Assembly (NCBI GenBank): GCA_945787015.1
Contig: CALZGM010000032.1
Location: forward strand, 1 to 34,358
Direction of reading: 5' to 3'
Length of the DNA: 34,358 nucleotides
DNA from: an uncultured Roseburia sp.
GTDB lineage: Bacteria; Bacillota; Clostridia; Lachnospirales; Lachnospiraceae
The number at the start of each line of letters is the position of its first letter. The stretch's first letter is position 1. The notes under the pieces were generated by a model that searched no databases, was not told the origin of the DNA, and saw only the letters and a list, made by a program, of their open reading frames with translations. Made by a program: the position numbers and the translations under genes. Shown one piece after another: positions 27,847 to 34,358 of the stretch.

Positions 27847-27875
27847 ATTTTATCATTTTATTTGTCTGTTGTAAA
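27847..27875 (-). promoter_or_regulatory. Putative promoter of the oxidoreductase gene
   Basis: On the minus strand TTTACA (27870-27875) and TAAAAT (27847-27852) are 17 nt apart, giving a leader of about 90 nt before the start codon. Confidence 0.6.
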
Positions 27876-27905
27876 GGTTATGAAATGTACAAAACCAAGT
27901 GCAAT

Positions 27906-30900
27906 CTATAAGTACTTTTGCTCAAATTCCTCTACCCTAAGCGGTTTATCGAACAAAAATCCCTGTCCGTATTTAAAGCCGGATGCTTTTAAATATTTTA
28001 GTTGCTCTTCTGTTTCTATTCCTTCAAACAAAACCTCCTGGCGGGCTGCTTTAATGACCAGCCCCATCTTTGATACAAACTTCCTCTTCTTTTCCTGATT
28101 CAGTTTATCCGTAAAAATTTTGTCCATCTTAATAACATTGGCAGGAATTTCCAAAACTGCATTTAAGGAAGAATATCCTGTTCCGAAATCATCAATGGCA
28201 ATTCGAAATCCCATATTTTTTAATTCTTCCATACAGTTCTGCAGCACATCCAGATTCTCAATTACTGCACTTTCTGTGATTTCAATCTCAATGCATTCTG
28301 CAGTGACACGGTAATAATCCATTGCCTTTTGAATACGTCTGATAAACTCCCGCCCATCTTTTTCAAAATGCTTTCTGGAAAAATTTGTAGAAATTGTCAA
28401 AAGTTTTTTCCCTCGCTCCATCCAGTCCTTCATGGTAGCAAGCAGTTTTTCAAATATGTAGAAATCCAGTTCTGTTACATGTCCATTCATTTCCAATGCA
28501 GAGACGAAATGATCCGGTCCCATGACAGTACCATCCGGCTGTTTCCATCTGGCAAGTGCCTCAGCTCCGTAAATCTCCCAGGAACCAATTAAGAATTTCG
28601 GCTGCAAATACATTTCAAATTCCCCGTTTCGAATTGCATCCTGAAACTTGGAAGAAACCTTTACAATTTCATCCCGTTTTTCCCGCATATACTCGGAAAA
28701 AACGATTCCGTTTACAATTTTGTGCTCCTTCGCATACTTACGGGCAATGTTTGCATTTTCTATTACCGTTTCATAATCATTGTCATCATCAAAGAAACAG
28801 AGCCCCACAGAAACTCCCAGACTTCCCATTGGATATTTCCGTTTTAAGGTCTCTTCATATTCTTTTGTTCCTTTTCCAACGATATCAATAATTTCTTCTT
28901 TCCCATCTGCCTGAATAAATGCACTAAAGTAATCAGAGTACATGCGACTTGCAAATAATATATGCGGACTGGTGTGCGTCAGGGAATCCGCCAGTTCACA
29001 TAAGATTTTATCACCCACATTGCTTCCAAAATTTTCATTCACATATGCAAAGTTATTGATGTCCATAACTACAATCGCATACTGGCTGTCTGGATTTCTA
29101 TTTTTTAAAATCTTTTCAATTTTATCTCGGAAGGTATCCCTGTCATACAGTCCGGTTAATCGTTCCCTGTGGCGCAGCATATGAATGGTCTGTCTGTCTT
29201 CCCAGATTTTTGCACGTAAAGATACAAACACGCTTACAACACGTGCAAGCTCGCAAATCGTCTCCCGATTTTCTTCGTTCCATTCGACGTTTGCTTTGGT
29301 ACTTGCCACATCCAATTCTCCAATCACGTCATTTGCAAATTTAAATTTTACAGTACCCATACTGCGAATTGGCTCCCTATTCGGATTCCAGTTTTCCAGT
29401 CTGAACGGATTTTCAAACCCCGCTTTTTCTGCCGCCTGCACAACGTCCACAAAGACACCCACCGGTTCCTCATCAAAAAATGTCCAGTCCCTCGGCAGTT
29501 TTTCTTTTTCATAAATTTTTCCAATATCAGACCAGATATTTGTCAGTGTCATCTGGCGATAATTATTGTCGTAAACAAATACAGAAACAGAATTTGCCGC
29601 AAATTTCTTTCCAATCTGCTCCAATAACAGATTCAATGAAACATCCAAGTCCTTAGCATGTGAAAGCAGATTAAATGCCAGATTCAATACCTCTTTATCA
29701 ACATGCTCCCCATTTGTAACAATTGCATTCGGAAGCTTTCGCTCCTCATCTGCAGTGCCGGCTGTTCCATCCAAAAAAGCATATCCGTTTTTAGCCACTT
29801 TTTTGACCTTATACATAGCAGTATCTGCGTTCTCAAAAAGTGTGGCATAATCACTTCCGTCTTTCCCATATATGGCAATGCCTACACTAATCGTGACCTG
29901 TAGCTTCTCGTTGCCTCCATACACAACTTTTTTTGCATTTTTACAAAGTTGCTCTGCCTTTATGCGCGCAAAATCTTCTGTCGTATTTTTCATAAATACG
30001 ATAAATTCATCTCCGCCAATTCGCCCCACAATGTCGGAATTTCGGAAAGATTCCCGTATCTTGCGGGACATATCGGTAATAATGGTATCTCCGACTGCAT
30101 GACCGAAGGTATCATTAATTCTTTTAAAATTGTCCACATCCACCAGAAACAGGACATGTGTTCCATCCGGTTCCAATTCCAGATATTCGTCCACAAGTCT
30201 TTGGGATTCCACTTTGTTATATACTCTTGTCAAAGGGTCCAGGCGCATCTCACGGGACAGCGCCAACTGACGTTCTTTATCAGCCGTAATATCATAGGAT
30301 TTACCAATTACATGTGTAATTTGATTGTCCGGCCCTGCCACACTTCGATAGACAGTACGGTACCAAAAATACTCCTCCGGTGTTTTACAGCGACTGTCAT
30401 GAATACGGAATTCAATGGTTCCTTTCTTCTCGGTCTTTGCAGCAGCCTCATATGCTGCCAGATAAGCCTCCTTATCGTCCAGATGCATATGTGCTAATGC
30501 CTCGTCCTGACTGATATATTCTATTTTATGTTTCTTAGAAATATCCGTATAGATGATTGGAATATGATACTGTTTTTTCTCAACATCATATTCCATGGGA
30601 ATTTCATCAGCCAGCTCCTGTAAAAGCTGATATTGCTCCGCCAAAAGATGCAGTTCATCCTCTAAGTTTTTACGTTCTGTAATATCCCAACATGCAATGG
30701 AAAAATGCATCACTTCCGGTTTGATTGGATAGAGATTACACTGCAGAATTACCCAGTGAAGCTCTCCGTTTGACTCCTGAATGCGAATCTGAATCTCCTT
30801 CGCCTGTCCTCCCGTGCGGCAGTCTTCAAGCGCATCCCTAAGCAGCCCGCGGTCCATCGGATAAATACAGTCAAACAAATCCACGTTCTGTTCTACCATC

Positions 30901-31448
30901 TGCTGCCTTGTATAACCGGTAAGTCTGTAAAACTCATTGTTTGCTGCGCGAAGCACAAATCCGTGCTCCTCTTTAAAAACAGCAACACCAACCGGCAAAT
31001 AGGAAATCAGGTTAATAAGACGGTTCAGCTCTGCCTGACCAACATGCACTGCATCAAGCAGCATGGTACGTTCTCTTTTATACGAATCGAAATCTATAAT
31101 AGAAAACAGGATTCCTGTCCGGTTATCTTCCTCTATTTTTCTTCCTCTCCAGTAAATATCTTTTATTGTGCCATCCGGTTTCACCACATTGCATTCAATC
31201 ACGCAGATTTCGCCATCCGATGCCATAATATCTGAAATATAATGAAAAAATCGTTCCTTATCCGGCTCAGAAATCAGATTACTGATATCCTTCTGACAGA
31301 TTTTTTCCACCCTGTCCGCTTCAGACACACGTTCCAAGAATTCCTGATTACAGCTGCCTAAAACATACCGTTCTCCGTTTTCCTCAGTTTCAATTTTACA
31401 ATATGCTACACCGCACGGCATCATATTCCAATCGAAATCCCAATTCAT
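27906..31448 (-). CDS. Cyclic-di-GMP signalling protein: PAS-GGDEF-GAF-GGDEF-like-EAL
   Basis: 1180 aa, without a signal peptide or clear TM segment, so a cytoplasmic sensor. Domains: PAS-like (about 1-120), PAS (about 140-258), PAS-like (about 270-392), GGDEF (about 400-560) with intact GGDEF at 478-482 and an RxxD inhibitory site (RNSD, 469-472), GAF-like (about 580-745), a second GGDEF-like domain (about 760-915) in which the signature is MYSDY (836-840) and so probably inactive, and EAL (about 935-1175). EAL residues look complete: EAL at 963-965, TNF near 1021, EITES 1056-1060, DDFGTGYSS 1086-1094, KMDK 1107-1110, FEGIE 1141-1145, YGQGF 1160-1164. It could both make and degrade cyclic-di-GMP. 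AGAGGAA precedes the start. Transcribed divergently from the ABC-F gene. Confidence 0.93.
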   Translation of the reverse strand: MNWDFDWNMMPCGVAYCKIETEENGERYVLGSCNQEFLERVSEADRVEKICQKDISNLISEPDKERFFHYISDIMASDGEICVIECNVVKPDGTIKDIYWRGRKIEEDNRTGILFSIIDFDSYKRERTMLLDAVHVGQAELNRLINLISYLPVGVAVFKEEHGFVLRAANNEFYRLTGYTRQQMVEQNVDLFDCIYPMDRGLLRDALEDCRTGGQAKEIQIRIQESNGELHWVILQCNLYPIKPEVMHFSIACWDITERKNLEDELHLLAEQYQLLQELADEIPMEYDVEKKQYHIPIIYTDISKKHKIEYISQDEALAHMHLDDKEAYLAAYEAAAKTEKKGTIEFRIHDSRCKTPEEYFWYRTVYRSVAGPDNQITHVIGKSYDITADKERQLALSREMRLDPLTRVYNKVESQRLVDEYLELEPDGTHVLFLVDVDNFKRINDTFGHAVGDTIITDMSRKIRESFRNSDIVGRIGGDEFIVFMKNTTEDFARIKAEQLCKNAKKVVYGGNEKLQVTISVGIAIYGKDGSDYATLFENADTAMYKVKKVAKNGYAFLDGTAGTADEERKLPNAIVTNGEHVDKEVLNLAFNLLSHAKDLDVSLNLLLEQIGKKFAANSVSVFVYDNNYRQMTLTNIWSDIGKIYEKEKLPRDWTFFDEEPVGVFVDVVQAAEKAGFENPFRLENWNPNREPIRSMGTVKFKFANDVIGELDVASTKANVEWNEENRETICELARVVSVFVSLRAKIWEDRQTIHMLRHRERLTGLYDRDTFRDKIEKILKNRNPDSQYAIVVMDINNFAYVNENFGSNVGDKILCELADSLTHTSPHILFASRMYSDYFSAFIQADGKEEIIDIVGKGTKEYEETLKRKYPMGSLGVSVGLCFFDDDNDYETVIENANIARKYAKEHKIVNGIVFSEYMREKRDEIVKVSSKFQDAIRNGEFEMYLQPKFLIGSWEIYGAEALARWKQPDGTVMGPDHFVSALEMNGHVTELDFYIFEKLLATMKDWMERGKKLLTISTNFSRKHFEKDGREFIRRIQKAMDYYRVTAECIEIEITESAVIENLDVLQNCMEELKNMGFRIAIDDFGTGYSSLNAVLEIPANVIKMDKIFTDKLNQEKKRKFVSKMGLVIKAARQEVLFEGIETEEQLKYLKASGFKYGQGFLFDKPLRVEEFEQKYL

Positions 31449-31496
31449 CCTAAAGTTCCTCTCATAACCTTCTCAACTTTGCAAATTCACGCTTCT

Positions 31497-31542
31497 ATTA
31501 TATCAAATTTATATTGCTTTTCCACATTTTTTTTAGTATGAT
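31497..31542. promoter_or_regulatory. Overlapping divergent promoters of the GGDEF/EAL gene and the ABC-F gene
   Basis: Plus strand (ABC-F): TTGCTT (31514-31519), 17 nt, TATGAT (31537-31542). Minus strand (GGDEF/EAL): TGGAAA (31519-31524), 16 nt, TATAAT (31497-31502). The two -35 boxes touch, so polymerases would compete. A further perfect inverted repeat GGGAATCTTCCC follows at 31560-31571 in the ABC-F leader. Confidence 0.55.
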
Positions 31543-31605
31543 ACGTTTTGGTGCTAATTGGGAATCTTCCCATTATTAATAGGAAAAGAAAAATGAGGTA
31601 TAAAA

Positions 31606-33246
31606 ATGATCAGTGCAAGTAACGTAACATTACGACTTGGGAAAAAAGCGCTCTTTGAAGACGTCAATATCAAATTCACAGAAGGAAACTGCTACGGTAT
31701 GATTGGTGCTAACGGCGCCGGTAAATCTACCTTTTTAAAGATTTTGTCCGGACAGCTGGAGCCAACCAATGGCGAAGTTATCATTACTCCGGGTCAGCGG
31801 CTTTCTTTCCTGCAGCAGGACCACTTTAAATATGATGCCTACCCTGTATTAGATACTGTTATTATGGGCAATAAGCGTCTTTACGAAATCATGAAGGAAA
31901 AAGACGCCATCTACATGAAAGAGGACTTCAGTGACGAAGACGGTATCCGTGCCAGCGAATTAGAGGCTGAATTTGCAGATATGGATGGTTGGAATGCAGA
32001 ATCCGATGCTGCCACTTTACTGAATGGTCTTGGTATTCCTACCGAAGAACACTACACCATGATGGCTGATTTACCGGGTGCTCTTAAGGTTAAGGTTTTG
32101 CTTGCCCAGGCATTATTTGGCAACCCGGACATTCTACTTCTCGATGAGCCGACAAACCACTTAGACTTAGACGCGATTGGTTGGTTAGAAGAATTCTTAA
32201 TTAACTTTGAGAATACCGTAATCGTGGTTTCCCACGACCGTTATTTCTTAAATAAAGTTTGTACCCATATTGCCGATATCGACTATGGTAAGATTCAGCT
32301 TTACTCCGGTAACTATGACTTCTGGTATGAATCCAGCCAGTTATTGGTTAAGCAGATGAAGGAAGCAAACAAGAAGAAAGAAGAGAAGATTAAAGAGTTG
32401 CAGGAATTCATTTCCCGCTTCTCTGCTAACGCTTCAAAATCAAAGCAGGCAACTGCACGAAAAAAAGCTTTGGAAAAAATTGAGTTGGATGAGATTCGCC
32501 CTTCCAGCCGTAAATATCCATACATTGATTTCAGGCCAAGCCGTGACATTGGAAACGAAGTACTTACCGTAGAAGGCATTTCTAAGACAATTGATGGTGT
32601 TAAGATTTTAGACAATGTATCCTTTATCGTTGGACATGATGATAAGATTGCTTTTGTTGGCGGTAATGAATTGGCTAAGACCACTTTATTTAAGATTCTT
32701 ACCGGGGAAATGGAACCGGATGAAGGAAGCTTTAAATGGGGTGTTACCACCAGCCAGTCCTATTTCCCTAAGGATAATACAGCAATTTTTGATACCGATT
32801 TATTAATTGTCGACTGGTTAACACAGTTCTCAGAAATCAAAGATGCTACTTATGTACGTGGCTTTTTAGGCCGTATGCTTTTTGCAGGAGAAGACGGCGT
32901 AAAGAAAATGCGTGTGCTCTCCGGTGGTGAAAAGGTTCGTGTGCTTCTTTCCCGCATGATGATTGAAGCAAGTAATGTCTTAATCCTTGATGAGCCTACC
33001 GACCACTTAGACATGGAATCCATCACAGCATTAAACAATGGCTTAATCAAATTCCCGGGTGTCATCCTTTTTGCATCCCGTGACCACCAGGTTGTTCAGA
33101 CTACCGCAAATCGTATCATCGAATTTCTTCCGGATGGAACCTTCATCGACAAAGTATCTACCTACGATGAATACCTTGAAAACGATGAAATGGCTCGTAA
33201 ACGTCAGGTATATAGTATGTCTGCGGATGATGAGAGTGATAACTAA
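31606..33246 (+). CDS. ABC-F family ATPase, YbiT-like
   Basis: 546 aa soluble protein with two ABC ATPase domains and no TM segment; ABC-F proteins act on the ribosome, as translation factors or antibiotic-resistance proteins. NBD1: Walker A GANGAGKS (34-41), Walker B ILLLDEP (176-182), NHLD, H210 in SHDR. Linker about 240-305 with the YbiT-like FVSRFSANASKSKQA-type segment (FISRFSANASKSKQATARKK). NBD2: Walker A GGNELAKTT (352-360), LSGGEK (438-443), LDEPTDHLD. Oddities: the NBD1 signature reads LPGALK instead of LSGGxK, and the NBD2 switch reads SRDH instead of SHDx. The alignment with recalled YbiT is good, including CTHIADIDYGK and PDGTxKW-like blocks. GAGG lies 7 nt before the start. Resistance function is not indicated. 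Confidence 0.9.
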   Translation: MISASNVTLRLGKKALFEDVNIKFTEGNCYGMIGANGAGKSTFLKILSGQLEPTNGEVIITPGQRLSFLQQDHFKYDAYPVLDTVIMGNKRLYEIMKEKDAIYMKEDFSDEDGIRASELEAEFADMDGWNAESDAATLLNGLGIPTEEHYTMMADLPGALKVKVLLAQALFGNPDILLLDEPTNHLDLDAIGWLEEFLINFENTVIVVSHDRYFLNKVCTHIADIDYGKIQLYSGNYDFWYESSQLLVKQMKEANKKKEEKIKELQEFISRFSANASKSKQATARKKALEKIELDEIRPSSRKYPYIDFRPSRDIGNEVLTVEGISKTIDGVKILDNVSFIVGHDDKIAFVGGNELAKTTLFKILTGEMEPDEGSFKWGVTTSQSYFPKDNTAIFDTDLLIVDWLTQFSEIKDATYVRGFLGRMLFAGEDGVKKMRVLSGGEKVRVLLSRMMIEASNVLILDEPTDHLDMESITALNNGLIKFPGVILFASRDHQVVQTTANRIIEFLPDGTFIDKVSTYDEYLENDEMARKRQVYSMSADDESDN

Positions 33247-33250
33247 ATAG

Positions 33251-33558
33251 ATATTTAGCTCAGAATTTATATTTATTGTTTCGTATATTAAGGAAGAAAG
33301 AGACTGACTTTTTTCTATTCGGATGTACACATATAAGAAGTTCTATTATCCATATATATAAGTTTTCTATTGTTTACGCGCCGCATCGTAGCGGAGTCCA
33401 TTCCGCACGATGCTGAAAATGACATCGTGTCATTTTCGCGCTAGTCATCGTAATATGGATAAAGAACTTCTAATATGCTCCCAAACGAACAGAAAAAATG
33501 TCAGTCTCTTTCTCCCTTCCATATACGTAACGATAAATTAAATTCTGTAGCTAAATAC
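33251..33558. repeat. Palindromic element A, about 308 bp with two internal hairpins
   Basis: The ends are ATATTTAGCT and AGCTAAATAC, and about 100 bp on each side pair imperfectly (for example GAAAGAGACTGAC near 33295 with GTCAGTCTCTTTC near 33500). The centre holds two hairpins: GCATCGT...ACGATGC (33383-33413) and GAAAATGACA-TCG-TGTCATTTTC (33415-33437). No reading frame of note. It begins 5 nt after the ABC-F stop codon and may double as its 3' structure. A second copy in reverse orientation is at 34090-34358. Confidence 0.85.
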
Positions 33559-33575
33559 CCTTTCCACTCATTAAT

Positions 33576-33820
33576 GTTACTATAGAAAAAAATAGAGTTC
33601 CCAGAAACTTTTTAAAGAAAAAAACAGCAAAATTCCCTTAAATATAAAGGGAAAAGTTACTATACAAAAAAATTGATGCGTCAGGAACCGAAATCTCTAA
33701 AAGTAGGTTTCTGAGAGATGAATTTTTCTGTATAGTAACTTTTAGATACGAAATAAGGCTAAAATGGTTTACATAACCACGCAAAAAGTTCCTGGGAGAC
33801 AAAAAAATCTCTATAGATAC
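33576..33820. repeat. Nested palindromic element B, about 245 bp
   Basis: Outer arms (33576-33613 and 33783-33820) pair imperfectly around TCCCAG(A/G)AACTTTTT. Inner arms (33652-33674 and 33721-33743) pair over 23 nt with one or two mismatches around GTTACTATACA. A small hairpin TTCCCTT/AAGGGAA lies at 33633-33653. The motif GTTACTATA recurs at 33576, 33656 and inverted at about 33731-33739. A 67-codon open frame on the minus strand here follows from the repeat and is not credible. Confidence 0.75.
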
Positions 33821-33883
33821 TTTTTTAATCAGTAAAACCATAAGAGGTCACCAAGATTTAAAAATTTACATAAAAAGTCAAAA

Positions 33884-33904
33884 ACGCCGGCTTTCGTCGG
33901 CGCA
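33884..33904 (-). terminator. Terminator-like hairpin reading on the minus strand
   Basis: On the minus strand CGCCG, a GACGAAA-type loop, CGGCG, then TTTTTGAC. It lies beside palindromic element C and no minus-strand gene precedes it within the window, so it may be part of the element. Confidence 0.5.
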
Positions 33905-33908
33905 TCTA

Positions 33909-34030
33909 TTCCTTTTTTCGCTTGTCTACAATCCATCTGCAGAAATTTATGACGTCAAGGTTGCATAGCACTTGGCTTTGACCTTGACGCCATAAATTCT
34001 GCAGATATCATACAAGAAAGCGAAAAAGAA
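33909..34030. repeat. Palindromic element C, about 122 bp
   Basis: Left arm (33909-33960) and right arm (33982-34030) are near-perfect inverted copies: both carry TTCTTTTTCGC/GCGAAAAAGAA-type ends, CTGCAGA, and CGTCAAGG/CCTTGACG next to a 21-nt loop. The right arm recurs at bases 5-53 of the window with about 45 of 49 identities, so this is a dispersed element. Confidence 0.85.
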
Positions 34031-34089
34031 TTAAATATAAATTACTAACTAAATACTAGCTTTCTAGAACTTTCGAAGCTTTAAAAGCT

Positions 34090-34358
34090 ATATTTAGCTT
34101 CCTAAATTATTTTCATAACGTAGATTTAAGAAAAAAGAGGAACCCTTATTTTTAAATGCGTTTTGGAATGTATTAGAAACTCTTCATTCCTATTACACTA
34201 TCAGTGAAAAAATGACAGGATGTCATTTTTAGCGTCGTGCGGAATGGACTCCGCTACGACGCGACACGTAAGCTTTCGTAAACTTACCTATAGGAATGTT
34301 AGAGGGATAATCAAAGTTCTTGAGGGTTTGCCAAACTTGTTGAGGGTTTTTCGTGAGG
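34090..34358. repeat. Palindromic element A', reverse-oriented copy cut by window end
   Basis: Starts with TATTTAGCT as element A does and has the same order and spacing: about 117 bp, hairpin AAAAATGACA-GGA-TGTCATTTTT (34208-34230), hairpin GCGTCGT...ACGACGC (34232-34262), then the second arm. The central GTGCGGAATGGACTCCGCTACGA is identical to that of element A read on the other strand. Judging by element A it should end near 34390, beyond the window. Confidence 0.8.

Noticed and set aside
33043-33330. 95-codon minus-strand frame overlapping the end of the ABC-F gene
   Set aside because: Antisense to conserved NBD2 sequence and running into element A; no coding evidence.
33638-33841. 67-codon minus-strand frame in element B
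   Set aside because: Composed of the palindrome arms, no ribosome site; explained by repeat structure.
33247-34358. tRNA or rRNA genes as the source of the strong hairpins
   Set aside because: No cloverleaf with T-loop GTTCRA and CCA-type acceptor ends or conserved rRNA segments were found; the hairpins are long simple palindromes.

Overview
The window looks like chromosomal DNA of a gut Clostridium-type Firmicute, most likely a Lachnospiraceae. The reasons are moderate-to-low GC, strong GGAGG-type ribosome sites, a single-chain pyruvate:ferredoxin oxidoreductase, a CBS/DRTGG family II pyrophosphatase and a galacto-/lacto-N-biose locus of the kind known from Lachnospiraceae. The genus cannot be fixed from the sequence alone. 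No tRNA, rRNA, CRISPR array, transposase or phage structural gene was seen.

Layout. (1) 1-5,970: the right arm of a palindromic repeat, pyrophosphatase, a large LacZ-type beta-galactosidase and a coiled-coil membrane protein with its own promoter and terminator. (2) 5,970-17,960: a carbohydrate locus. A lipoprotein binding protein, two ABC permeases, a sugar-1-phosphate nucleotidyltransferase and an N-acetylhexosamine 1-kinase form one minus-strand operon. An AraC regulator is divergent from it, followed by a GH112 galactosyl-HexNAc phosphorylase, a second AraC regulator and a GH2 beta-galactosidase. The inferred pathway is: import of Gal-beta-1,3-HexNAc, phosphorolysis to Gal-1-P plus HexNAc, then HexNAc 1-phosphorylation and nucleotidylation. 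The transporter ATPase, GalT and GalE are not in the window.

(3) 18,076-24,125: an accessory island. Its edges are two direct repeats of about 251 bp. Each repeat carries a small TM-peptide gene (intact on the left, N-terminally truncated on the right) and a shared bidirectional terminator, with a putative antisense RNA, as in type I toxin-antitoxin modules. Inside are seven minus-strand genes for small membrane proteins of unknown function, including a paralogous pair plus a third copy left as a 3' remnant, and an XRE regulator whose promoter holds two overlapping palindromes. (4) 24,130-33,250: pyruvate:ferredoxin oxidoreductase, a large PAS/GGDEF/GAF/GGDEF-like/EAL cyclic-di-GMP protein, and a divergent YbiT-like ABC-F protein.

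(5) 33,247-34,358: a gene-free stretch filled with at least four long imperfect palindromes. One family occurs twice in opposite orientation, and its two copies differ by paired substitutions that preserve the hairpins. Another palindrome has an arm that matches the first 53 bases of the window, so related elements sit at both ends.

The least explained parts are the membrane-protein island with its toxin-like repeat borders and the palindromic element cluster.
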